From assembly GCA_020632695.1 (NCBI GenBank), contig JACKFB010000003.1:124001-188000 (forward strand): a stretch of 64,000 nucleotides of DNA. The letters run 5' to 3'. The position numbers and the translations under genes were made by a program. Within the stretch, counting starts at the first letter, position 1; every line of letters starts with the position of its first letter. Positions 44,574 through 53,289 of the stretch are shown here, piece by piece. Below the pieces are notes generated by a model that had not been told where the DNA came from, searched no databases, and saw only the letters and a program-made list of their open reading frames with translations. This DNA comes from Deltaproteobacteria bacterium. Its GTDB lineage: Bacteria; Myxococcota_A; UBA9042; PHBI01; JACKFB01.

Positions 44574-45943
44574 TCGTAGAAGTTGAACCACTGGTAGGGC
44601 CAGCGCCGGACGAAGGCCTCCAGCTCCTGGGCGTAGGCTCGGGCGAGGGCCTCGGCGGCGGCGCGGCGCTCGGCGCGCGGGGTGTGGGCGGCCACCGGCA
44701 GCGGGCGGGCGTAGAAGTGCTGCAGGTCGGGCTCGAGCTTGGGCGCGAAGGTGACCAGCGTGGGCGCGCCGGAGACGACGGCGACGAGGAAGGGGCCGGC
44801 GGGCAGGTCGGCGGTCCGGCCGAGGAAGGGCACGGTGAACACCTCCTCGCCCCGGGTGCGGTCGGCCAGGATGGCGACCAGCTCGCCGCGCTTGAGGGCC
44901 GACAGGATCGAGACGGCGGCGGCCGGGCCGTCGCTCACCTCGATGACCCGCGGTACGTCCTCGCGGCTGTGGCGATCGAGGAAGCGCCGGATGGTGGCCG
45001 CCTCGTTCTCGAAGGCGACGACGTTGACCTTCATGCCGTTCAGGCGCGAACCGGCGAGGCCTCGGTTGCCCACGTGGGCCGAGAGCAGCAGCACCCCGCG
45101 GCCCTCGTCGTACGCCGCCGCGATCCGGTCGTGACCGTCCGACGAGTAGCGCAGGGTGTCGTCGCGCCCGGCCAGCAGGAGCATGTCGTCGATCATCGAG
45201 CGGCCGAAGGCGCCCAGGTGTCGCCAGTGGTCGCGCCAGCGCGCCCCGAGACCGCGAGGGCCGAGCACCCGCGACAGGTACGCGGCGGAGGCGCGCCTCG
45301 CCGACGGCGCGAACACGACGTAGTAGGGCAGCACCAGCCAGAGCAGCGCGTAGCCGCCGCGGCGGCCCAGCAGCCGGATCGTCCCCAGGAAGAGGCTGAA
45401 CCCCAGCCCGTGACCCCGCCCGCGGCCGGTCCAGCGCTGTCTGGGGCCGAGGCGCGCGGCGCCCTCCGCGTCCGCCCGGCGCACGCTGCGCACCACCCAC
45501 GCCGTGGCCACGCCGAGCACCGCGCCGAGCACGGCGCCCACCGGGAGGCTGCCCAGCAACCAGTCGGCGAAGAAGTCGCTCGCCGTGGCGAGGTCGAAGG
45601 TGGTGGGTGTGGTGGCGAGGAAGGCGCCGTAGCGCATGCGGTGCCCCGTCTGCACCGAGGCGAAGGCCAGGAAGGGCGCGAAGATGGGCAGCGAGACCTG
45701 CTCGCCGGCGAGGATGGCCACCTGGTTGAGGCGCAGCAGCCGCCCCAGCGCGGCGCCCATGAGCATGTGCAGGCCGAAGAGCGGGGTGGTGCCCAGCAGG
45801 GCGCCCAGGGCGACGGCGGCGCCCAGGCGTCCCGGCCCGGTGTGCTGGCGGGCGAGGCGCAGGAAGAGCTCGCGACCTTGCCGCGGCAGGTCTCGCAGGC
45901 GCTGCGCGATCGTCGGGCGCGCCGGCTCGTCGGGCGCCGTCAC
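44504..45943 (-). CDS. DUF2062 - lysophospholipid acyltransferase (LpxL/HtrB-like) fusion
   Basis: The GTG at 45943 overlaps the glycosyltransferase stop (GTGA) and gives 479 residues. The first 150 residues are a DUF2062 membrane domain (LGALLGTTPLFGLHMLMGAAL, GEQVSLPIFAPFLAF). The rest is an LpxL/HtrB-like acyltransferase with ILADRTRGEEVFTVPFLGR and PYQWFNFYDYFGD. The catalytic box expected as HxxxxD/E reads HVGNRG, with Gly for the acid, so activity may be lost or rerouted. In aryl polyene clusters such acyltransferases are thought to place the pigment on a lipid. The upstream glycosyltransferase fits this. Confidence 0.82.
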   Translation of the reverse strand: MTAPDEPARPTIAQRLRDLPRQGRELFLRLARQHTGPGRLGAAVALGALLGTTPLFGLHMLMGAALGRLLRLNQVAILAGEQVSLPIFAPFLAFASVQTGHRMRYGAFLATTPTTFDLATASDFFADWLLGSLPVGAVLGAVLGVATAWVVRSVRRADAEGAARLGPRQRWTGRGRGHGLGFSLFLGTIRLLGRRGGYALLWLVLPYYVVFAPSARRASAAYLSRVLGPRGLGARWRDHWRHLGAFGRSMIDDMLLLAGRDDTLRYSSDGHDRIAAAYDEGRGVLLLSAHVGNRGLAGSRLNGMKVNVVAFENEAATIRRFLDRHSREDVPRVIEVSDGPAAAVSILSALKRGELVAILADRTRGEEVFTVPFLGRTADLPAGPFLVAVVSGAPTLVTFAPKLEPDLQHFYARPLPVAAHTPRAERRAAAEALARAYAQELEAFVRRWPYQWFNFYDYFGDSDPTLTDAGGAAPGTPDA

Positions 45944-46719
45944 GGGCGGGGGAGCAGGCGCCGCGTGGGCCAGACCAGGCGCAGCACCTGCCGGAAGACC
46001 AGGCGCGTGTGCATGACCGAGAGCCGCGCCGAGTCGACGAAGCCGCGGAAGTGGCTGGTGCGCTCGTCGGGCGGCGGGTAGTAGACGCGCACGGGCTCGT
46101 CGCGCACCTCGAGGCCCGCCCAGGCGGCGCGCACGAGGACCTCGACCTCCCACTGGAAGCGCGAGGGCGGCACGCGGAGCGCCAGGGTCAGGGCCACCGG
46201 GTAGACCCGGAACCCGCTCTGGGTGTCGGTGAGGCGGCGAAAGGTCTCGAGCGCCACCCAGAAGTTGGAGAAGGCGCGCCCGAAGCGGCTGCCGCCGGGG
46301 ACGTGGGGCACGTCGAAGTCGCGCGCGCCCACGATGAGCGCGTCCGGGCGCGCGCGCGCCGCGGCGAGCAGACCCGGGATGTCGTCGGGATCGTGCTGCC
46401 CGTCGGCGTCCAGGGCGACCGCGTGGGTGTGGCCGCGTTCGCCCGCCGCGGCGAGGCCGGTGAGCAGCGCATGTCCCTTGCCGCGGTTGCTGGGGTGTCT
46501 CACCACCACGGCGCCAGCCTCGGTGGCGACCGCCACCGAGTCGTCGACGGAGCCGTCGTCGACCACGATCACGGTGCCGACGTGGGCTCGCGCGCGGCGC
46601 ACGACGGCGCCCAGGGTGGACGCCGCGTCGAGACAGGGCACCAGGGCGCAGGCGTTCACGCCGCCGCTGGCCGCGGGAGCCGGAGTCAGGCTCATCGGCG
46701 ACCCAGAGGGCGTTCCCAT
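45940..46719 (-). CDS. Family 2 glycosyltransferase (dolichol-phosphate-mannose-synthase-like)
   Basis: The 259-residue protein has a GT-A fold: ALVPCLDAASTLGAVVRR at the start, the nucleotide-binding VVDDGSVDDSV, and the metal-binding HAVALDADGQHDPDDIPGLL. DTQSGFRVYP follows in the acceptor region. ATG 46719 with GGGAG is chosen; Met at 46695 is an alternative. It overlaps the acyltransferase gene by four bases. In aryl polyene pathways a GT2 and an acyltransferase act together, often as one fused protein, on the lipid anchor. Confidence 0.9.
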   Translation of the reverse strand: MGTPSGSPMSLTPAPAASGGVNACALVPCLDAASTLGAVVRRARAHVGTVIVVDDGSVDDSVAVATEAGAVVVRHPSNRGKGHALLTGLAAAGERGHTHAVALDADGQHDPDDIPGLLAAARARPDALIVGARDFDVPHVPGGSRFGRAFSNFWVALETFRRLTDTQSGFRVYPVALTLALRVPPSRFQWEVEVLVRAAWAGLEVRDEPVRVYYPPPDERTSHFRGFVDSARLSVMHTRLVFRQVLRLVWPTRRLLPRP

Positions 46720-46846
46720 GGGCTCCCGTCGCGCCGCTGGCTCAGGTCTCTCCGCGGACCCGAGCGCGGCGGCTGCTCGCGCGCGGCCCGCCGGCACACG
46801 CGCGGCGCGGTCGTGGTCATGCACACTCTCCCGCCCCGGCGCGCGA

Positions 46847-47320
46847 TCACTCCAGCAGCGCCGCCGGGACCTCCCACACGAGGTCGGTGAGCAGCTCCTC
46901 GCCCAGCTCCGTCGGGCGCTCGCGATCGGCGCCGTAGACGTGGGGGATGACCACCCGGAAGGCGCCCGCGCTCTTTCCGCGCACACCGCGGCACACCATG
47001 GGCAGCACGATCTCGGCGCGGGGATCCAGGGTCAGCTTGGTCCCCCGCCCCGCCAGGCCCAGCAGCTCGATATCGCCCTTCGACGCGCCGCGCTCGCAGC
47101 GCAGGTCGGTGGTCAGGATGTGCAGCGCGCGGTCGGTGCGGTTCCTGAAGCGCAGGCTCATCTCCACCGAGTCGGAGTGCGGCTCCACCCACTCGCCGTC
47201 GACGTGCAGGGGGCGCCACTCGCCGCCGGGGTTCTCGGAGGGGCCCAGGTTGACGCGGCCACCGCACGCCGACAGGGCGAGCGCGACCAGCGCGGAGACG
47301 AGCACGAGGGGTCGGGTCAT
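46847..47320 (-). CDS. Small lipoprotein, paralogue of the next upstream gene
   Basis: The 157-residue protein has a lipoprotein leader ending in LSACG (Cys 19) and a beta-rich domain. It shows a Cys pair (DLRCERGASKGDIELLGL, LPMVCRGVRGK) and the strand FRVVIPHVYGADRE. The lipoprotein at 47367-47837 has the same order (TLTCDMAERPG, SKGNIVV, FTLTCHLD, LRIVVPQVFDADS). The shared Cys spacing suggests a disulfide-bonded sandwich fold. The family and function are unknown. AGGA precedes the ATG. It may be transcribed with the paralogue. Confidence 0.7.
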   Translation of the reverse strand: MTRPLVLVSALVALALSACGGRVNLGPSENPGGEWRPLHVDGEWVEPHSDSVEMSLRFRNRTDRALHILTTDLRCERGASKGDIELLGLAGRGTKLTLDPRAEIVLPMVCRGVRGKSAGAFRVVIPHVYGADRERPTELGEELLTDLVWEVPAALLE

Positions 47321-47366
47321 CGGGATTCCTGGGGCGCCGGAGCGGGGAGCGGCTCCGGGCGTAGGG

Positions 47367-47837
47367 TCAGTGGAGCAGGTGCTCGTTCACGCGCCAGAAG
47401 AAGTACGACGTGATCGGCGGGCCGAGGCCGTTTTCGGTGCGCGAGTCGGCGTCGAAGACCTGGGGGACGACGATGCGCAGCGCGCCGCCGGGGCGCGTGT
47501 CGAGGTGGCAGGTCAGGGTGAAGCTGACCACATCGAAGGGGTAGACGACGATGTTGCCCTTGGAGGCGACATGGTCGGAGAGCTCGACGCGGCCCGGGCG
47601 CTCGGCCATGTCGCAGGTCAGCGTGTCCACCGGGATGGCGATGGCGCCCGCGGCCCGCGACTCGACGTTGATGCGCACGCGCACGGCGTCGGCGGAGGTC
47701 TCCGCCCACGAACCCCACATCGCCAGGGTGTTCGGGAGCACGCGCTCGGTGTGCGTGCGTTCCAGCTCGACGCGGTGGGTTGCGCAGGCGGCCAGCACAC
47801 AGAAGGCCAGCGCGACGACGCGGAGTGCCCGAGACAT
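47367..47837 (-). CDS. Small lipoprotein, paralogue of the downstream gene
   Basis: The 156-residue protein has a leader with lipobox LAACA (Cys 18) and a beta-rich body carrying two Cys (TLTCDMA, FTLTCHL) and the conserved block LRIVVPQVFDADS. It is related to the adjacent lipoprotein by motif order, with low overall identity, so the duplication is old. It is probably anchored to the outer membrane. Divergent from the NodB deacetylase gene. No known family is recognised. Confidence 0.7.
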   Translation of the reverse strand: MSRALRVVALAFCVLAACATHRVELERTHTERVLPNTLAMWGSWAETSADAVRVRINVESRAAGAIAIPVDTLTCDMAERPGRVELSDHVASKGNIVVYPFDVVSFTLTCHLDTRPGGALRIVVPQVFDADSRTENGLGPPITSYFFWRVNEHLLH

Positions 47838-48026
47838 GCGGTGGCTCCGAGGCGACGGTTCGGCGCGATGATGGCGTGACGCGGGCGAGCGCGCAACTCC
47901 GTTGATCCGCCTGCGACCACGCGGCCGCTCGGGCGGTCGCCGGCCGTGCCGGGAGCAGCGCCCGGCGATTCGCGCCCACCCGAGCGCCACCGGCGATCCG
48001 GGAGTGCGATCACGGCGCCAGTCGTC

Positions 48027-48032
48027 TAGCTT
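48027..48032 (+). promoter_or_regulatory. Putative -10 element (TAGCTT) six bases before an ATG
   Basis: The spacing places the expected transcription start on the ATG of the NodB gene, and no Shine-Dalgarno sequence is visible. A leaderless mRNA is suggested. Confidence 0.4.
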
Positions 48033-48038
48033 GGCCGC

Positions 48039-48818
48039 ATGACGCGCGCGGACTGGATCGGGCTGGGGTGGGCGGGCGCCACCGGCGGGCTGGTGCTGGC
48101 GCTCGGGCCCTCGGCGCTGACGCTGGGGGTGCCGGCGGCCGCGGCGGCGCTGCTGGTGGCCGACGGCGTGGCCCGGCCGGCCTCGCAGGTCCTCGTGCCG
48201 ACCATCTCCCGGGGACCCGCGCGGGCGGGCCGCCGGGTGGCGCTCACCTTCGACGACGGTCCGGACCCGCGGTGGACGCCGGCCATCGCCGAGCGCCTCG
48301 AGGCCGCCGGGGTCCGCGGCACCTTCTTCTGCATCGGCGAGCACGTGCTGGCCCACCCGGCGCTGGTGCGGGGGCTGGCCGCCGCGGGCCACGAGCTGGG
48401 CAACCACTCGTTCTCCCACGCGCGCACCCTCAACTTCCGCCTCACCGCCGCCATGGAGCGGGAGGTGCGGCGCGGGGAGACCGCGCTGCTGAGCGTGCTG
48501 GGCGAGGGCCCGCGGCCGCTCTATCGCCCGCCGATCGGCCTGCGCAACCCGTCGCTGGCCAGGGTCGCCCGACGCCTGGACCTGCGGGTGGTCAACTGGT
48601 CGCTGCACTCCCGCGACACCTTCGCCCGGGATCCTGCGGCCGTGGCCGATCGCGTGCTGACCCGCTGCGCACCGGGCGACATCGTGCTCCTCCACGACGG
48701 CAGCGACCGCCCCGGCGCCGATCGCAGCGTCACCCTCGCCGCGTTGCCTCGCATTCTCGAAGGGTTGCGCCAGCGGCAGCTCGAGCCGGTGACCGTCTCC
48801 GAGCTGCTGGCCTCCTGA
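48039..48818 (+). CDS. Polysaccharide deacetylase (NodB homology domain), membrane-anchored
   Basis: The 259-residue protein starts with hydrophobic stretches (about 8-45) that anchor or export it, followed by a NodB deacetylase domain. The catalytic Asp-Asp is in ALTFDDGPDP and the metal His pair in HELGNHSFSH. RPPIGLRNPS and the C-terminal IVLLHDGSD complete the set. It probably removes acetyl groups from a surface polysaccharide or peptidoglycan, or an acyl group of a lipid-linked sugar. The start codon has a TAGCTT box six bases upstream and no ribosome site. Confidence 0.9.
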   Translation: MTRADWIGLGWAGATGGLVLALGPSALTLGVPAAAAALLVADGVARPASQVLVPTISRGPARAGRRVALTFDDGPDPRWTPAIAERLEAAGVRGTFFCIGEHVLAHPALVRGLAAAGHELGNHSFSHARTLNFRLTAAMEREVRRGETALLSVLGEGPRPLYRPPIGLRNPSLARVARRLDLRVVNWSLHSRDTFARDPAAVADRVLTRCAPGDIVLLHDGSDRPGADRSVTLAALPRILEGLRQRQLEPVTVSELLAS

Positions 48819-48859
48819 GTCGCTGCTCCCCCGCCCTCGACCCCGGGCGGGCTCGGGCG

Positions 48860-48865
48860 TAGCGT
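48860..48865 (+). promoter_or_regulatory. Putative -10 element (TAGCGT) six bases before an ATG
   Basis: Same geometry as the box before the NodB gene. It would give a leaderless transcript for the exonuclease-WYL gene at 48872. Confidence 0.4.
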
Positions 48866-48871
48866 CTGGCC

Positions 48872-49717
48872 ATGCCGTGGCGGCTCCCTCTCACCGACAT
48901 CACCTTCGTCGCCGTCGACCTCGAGACGACGGGGCTGGCGCCGGGCTTCGATCGCATCATCGAGGTCGGCGTGGCGCGCTTCCGCATCCGCGATGACGGC
49001 GCCGTGGTCGCGGGCGCCGTGCTCGACGCGCTGGTGGACCCGGGCAAGCGCATCCTGCCCACGGTCTCCGAGCTCACCGGCATCTCCGACGCCGACGTGG
49101 CCGGCGCCCCGCCCATCGCGTCCCTGTGGCCGCAGATCGTCGAAGCCACGCGCGCCGAGGGCCCCACGGTGCTCCTGGCCCACAACGCCGCCTTCGACGT
49201 GTCCTTCCTCATGGCCGCCGCCGCCGATCTCGACCCCACCTGGACGCCGCCGCCCGCGGCCTGCACCGTGCGCATCGCCCGCCGTGCGCTCCCCGACGCG
49301 CCGCGCTACGCCCTGCAGACCCTCATCGGCTGGCTGGGATGCGGCGGCGACTCACCCTCGCACCACCGGGCCCTCGCCGACGCGCTCCACGCGCGCAACC
49401 TCTTCAGCCGCTGCGTCTCGCGCACCGGCGCCCGCTCCCTGGCGGAGCTCGGCGTCACCGCGCCCGTGCCGACGCCGACCCTGAGCGAGATCGCCGCGAT
49501 GGTCCCGCCGAAGCTGCTCCCGGTCGAGCAGGCCATCCACACCCAGACCCGCGTCCGCATCCGCTACCGCGGCGGCAGCAAGGGCATCCAGCGCCGGTCG
49601 ATCACCCCGCTCGGCTTCTACGTCCGCGACGACGTCCTCTACCTGCGCGCGTGGTGCCACGTCGACGACGTCGCAAAGTCCTTCCGCTGCGATCGGATCC
49701 GAGATATCGACGGCTGA
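48872..49717 (+). CDS. DEDDh 3'-5' exonuclease (DnaQ-like) fused to a WYL domain
   Basis: The 281-residue protein has a DnaQ-type exonuclease at about 5-185. Exo I is VAVDLETTGLAPG, exo II is LLAHNAAFDVSFL, and exo III is HHRALADALHARN with the catalytic His and Asp, so the DEDDh set looks complete. After a linker, residues of about 215-281 form a WYL-type domain (VRIRYRGGSKGIQRRSITPLG, LYLRAWCHVDD). WYL domains bind nucleic acids or nucleotides and usually sit behind a DNA-binding domain; here one sits behind a nuclease. It could be a DNA-damage or RNA-processing switch. The argR-argG pair follows. Confidence 0.85.
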   Translation: MPWRLPLTDITFVAVDLETTGLAPGFDRIIEVGVARFRIRDDGAVVAGAVLDALVDPGKRILPTVSELTGISDADVAGAPPIASLWPQIVEATRAEGPTVLLAHNAAFDVSFLMAAAADLDPTWTPPPAACTVRIARRALPDAPRYALQTLIGWLGCGGDSPSHHRALADALHARNLFSRCVSRTGARSLAELGVTAPVPTPTLSEIAAMVPPKLLPVEQAIHTQTRVRIRYRGGSKGIQRRSITPLGFYVRDDVLYLRAWCHVDDVAKSFRCDRIRDIDG

Positions 49718-49741
49718 AGGTCGGCTCGGTCGATCCTTCTT

Positions 49742-49774
49742 GCATCTTTATGCGCAATCGCTGCATATCCATGC
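49742..49774 (+). promoter_or_regulatory. Two tandem ARG-box-like palindromes before argR
   Basis: GCATCTTTATGC (49742-49753) and GCATATCCATGC (49763-49774) each have the form GCAT-N4-ATGC. Their centres are 21 bp apart, the spacing of paired ARG boxes bound by an ArgR hexamer. High-GC bacteria such as Streptomyces use TGCAT-type half-sites. They directly precede argR-argG, which fits autoregulation by arginine. Possible promoter boxes TTGCAT and CATATC fall within them. Confidence 0.65.
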
Positions 49775-49778
49775 CGCC

Positions 49779-50236
49779 TTGAAGATTCGCCGCCGCCATC
49801 TCATCCTGCGCCTCGTCGAGACCCACGACGTGGAGAGTCAGGAGCAGCTCCAGCACCTCCTCAGCGCCGAGGGCTTCGACGTGAACCAGGCCACGCTCTC
49901 CCGCGACCTCCGCGCGCTCGGCGTGGTCAAGCAGCCTCGGCCGGGCGGCGGCGCCCGCTACGCTCGCGCCCGCAGCGCTCCCGACACCGGCGTCGCCGTG
50001 GCCAACCTGCGCGCCTTCCTCCGTGAGATCATCGCGTCCCGCAACCTGCTGGTCATCCGCACACGCACCGGCGGCGCCCAACCCGTCGGCCTCGCCCTCG
50101 ATCAGCTCCGCGTGACGGGGCTCATCGGCACCATCGCCGGCGACGACACCGTCCTCGGCATCGTCTCTGAAACCCACGACCCTGACGACATCATCGCCGC
50201 CATCTGGGCGCTCATCGAAGAAGGAAAGGCAAGCCC

Positions 50237-50240
<4 letters not shown>
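49779..50240 (+). CDS. argR: Arginine repressor
   Basis: The TTG at 49779 gives a 153-residue product of the usual ArgR length. It has an N-terminal winged helix (RRRHLILRLVETHDVESQEQL, VNQATLSRDLRALGV) and a C-terminal arginine-binding hexamerisation domain (GGAQPVGLALDQL, GTIAGDDTVLGIV). A longer TTG start (49740) would place the ARG-box-like operator inside the gene, so the shorter one is preferred. It binds arginine and represses arginine biosynthesis. Its stop overlaps the GTG of argG, and two ARG-box-like palindromes lie just upstream. Confidence 0.92.
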
Positions 50241-51454
<1,214 letters not shown>

Positions 51455-51514
51455 CGGCAGCGGCGCCGGACGCGCGCTCACGGGGGCAGCGAGGAGATGG
51501 GCCGACTCGGCCAG

Positions 51515-52174
51515 CTATTCTCGCTGACCCTGTGCGGAGCCGTGGCCGGCGCGGTCGCCCCCCGGCGCGGGCCAGGCCGCCAGGAAGGCCCGCCTGGCGG
51601 CCTCGAGGACCTGGGGGACGGTCGGGGCGACCGGCGCCTCCCGGGCCAGGGTGCTCATGGCCAGGTCGGTGGCGCCGCAGGGGGTGATGGCGGCGAACCC
51701 GGCGAGGTCGCAGTCCACGTTGAGCGCGAACCCGTGGGTGGTGACGCCGCGGTGGACGTGCAGGCCGATGGAGCCGAGCTTGCGTCCGCCTGCGTACACG
51801 CCGGGTCGCGCGGCGTCCCAGGTCGCGACGACGCCGGACGCGGCGCACAGCGCCTCGAGCAGGTGGCCCAGGGTGGCGACGAACTCGCCGACGCTCAGGT
51901 GGCGCCGGCGCAGGTCCACGATGGGATAGCCGGTGAGCTGACCCGGGCCGTGCCAGGTGGCCAGCCCGCCGCGATCGGTGGCCACCACCGGCACGCAGAG
52001 CCGGGCGAGCGCCGCCCGGTCCACCGCGCCGCCGCGGCGCCCCAGGGTGACCACCGGGTCGTGCTCGAGCAGGAGCAGCTCGTCGGGGCCGCCCGCCAGC
52101 ACGCGCTCGCGCGCGGCGAGCTGCAGCGCCAGACCCGCCGCGTAGGAGAGGCGGCCGGGCGCCGCCACGATCAC
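51515..52174 (-). CDS. lipB: Octanoyl-[acyl carrier protein]:protein octanoyltransferase
   Basis: The 219-residue protein has the LipB signatures RGGLATWHGPGQLTGYP and GRKLGSIGLHVHRGVTTHG, then the catalytic Cys/Lys region AAITPCGATDLAMST. It moves octanoate from ACP to lipoyl domains as the first step of lipoate synthesis. The GTG at 52174 overlaps the stop of the cysteine desulfurase gene by four bases. Sulfur for lipoate comes through iron-sulfur clusters, so the pairing with a desulfurase makes metabolic sense. Confidence 0.95.
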   Translation of the reverse strand: MIVAAPGRLSYAAGLALQLAARERVLAGGPDELLLLEHDPVVTLGRRGGAVDRAALARLCVPVVATDRGGLATWHGPGQLTGYPIVDLRRRHLSVGEFVATLGHLLEALCAASGVVATWDAARPGVYAGGRKLGSIGLHVHRGVTTHGFALNVDCDLAGFAAITPCGATDLAMSTLAREAPVAPTVPQVLEAARRAFLAAWPAPGGDRAGHGSAQGQRE

Positions 52175-53289
52175 GCGGTGACCCGCCGCGCGACCTCGGG
52201 CAGCAGCGAGAAGATGCGCATGACCTCGTCGGTGGTGTTGGGCGGGCCCACGGTCACGCGCACCACGCGCAGGGCCTGCTCCGCGGTGTAGCCCATCGCC
52301 AGCAGCGTCGACGACGGCTCGGGCGTGCCGGCGTGGCAGGCGCTGCCGGCGCTGATGCACACGCCCTCGGCGTCCAGCGCCGCCACCAGGGCGGCGCCAC
52401 CGATGCCGTGGGGCAGCATCAGCGCCAGGGTGTTGGGCAGCCGCGGGGCGCCGCGCCCGACCACCTCGGTGCCGGGGAAGGCCTCGATGAAGGCCTGCTG
52501 CAGCCCCTCGCGCAGGCGGGAGAGCCGGTAGGCCTGGGCGATGCGCGACTCGGCGACCACCGCCATGGCGGCGCCGAAGCCGGCGATGGCCGGGACGGCC
52601 TCGGTCCCGCCGCGGCGTCCGGCCTCCTGGCCGCCGCCCGAGATGAGCGGCGGCAGCTCGCGACCGGCGCGGGTGATGATGGCGCCGACGCCCTTGGGGC
52701 CGCCGACCTTGTGCGCGGTGATGATGGTGAAGTCGGGCTGGAAGGTGACCGGCAGCTTCCCGGCGAGCTGCACCGCGTCGACCATGAAGGGGACGCCGCG
52801 CGCCTCGAGGTAGGGCACCAGCTCGCCGACCGGCTGGATGACGCCGGTCTCGTTCTGGGCGGCGATGAGCGCCACCAGCGCCACTGGCCCGCCCTCGTCC
52901 ACCCGCGCCAGGATGTCGCCGGGCTCGCACAGGCCGTCGCTGTCGACCGGGCACCGCACCAGCTCGCGCCCGGGGCGGGCCGCGACCGCGGCGTACACCG
53001 CCGGGTGCTCCACCGCGCTGGCGATGACGCGCCCCGGGCCGGCGATGGCCACGATGTGGTTGATGCCCTCGGTGGCGCCCGAGGTGAAGGTCACCTGGGC
53101 GGGCTCGACGCCCATGGCCTCGGCGACGGCGCGCCGGGCGTCGTCGACCACCGCGCGTGCCTCGCGCCCTGCGGCGTGGGCGCTGGACGGGTTGCCGAAG
53201 GTGCGCTCGATGGCGTCGACCATGGCGGCGCGCGCCTCGGGCAGCACCGGCGTGGTCGCGTTGTGGTCGAGATAGACGCGCTCGCTCAT
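52171..53289 (-). CDS. Cysteine desulfurase (IscS/NifS family)
   Basis: The 372-residue PLP enzyme has YLDHNATTPVLPEAR at the start and FTSGATEGINHIV. The PLP Lys is in ITAHKVGGPKGVGAI, and the mobile catalytic Cys is in CISAGSACHAGTPEPS. It strips sulfur from cysteine to feed Fe-S cluster and thiocofactor synthesis. The ATG at 53289 overlaps the stop of the upstream gene (ATGA), and the end overlaps lipB. A longer in-frame start gives an Arg-rich extension with no similarity. No iscU gene is near, so it may be a specialised paralogue. Confidence 0.93.
   Translation of the reverse strand: MSERVYLDHNATTPVLPEARAAMVDAIERTFGNPSSAHAAGREARAVVDDARRAVAEAMGVEPAQVTFTSGATEGINHIVAIAGPGRVIASAVEHPAVYAAVAARPGRELVRCPVDSDGLCEPGDILARVDEGGPVALVALIAAQNETGVIQPVGELVPYLEARGVPFMVDAVQLAGKLPVTFQPDFTIITAHKVGGPKGVGAIITRAGRELPPLISGGGQEAGRRGGTEAVPAIAGFGAAMAVVAESRIAQAYRLSRLREGLQQAFIEAFPGTEVVGRGAPRLPNTLALMLPHGIGGAALVAALDAEGVCISAGSACHAGTPEPSSTLLAMGYTAEQALRVVRVTVGPPNTTDEVMRIFSLLPEVARRVTA

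Noticed and set aside
49740..49778. Longer argR start at TTG 49740
   Set aside because: It would put the ARG-box-like palindromes inside the coding region and add 13 residues not typical of the family.
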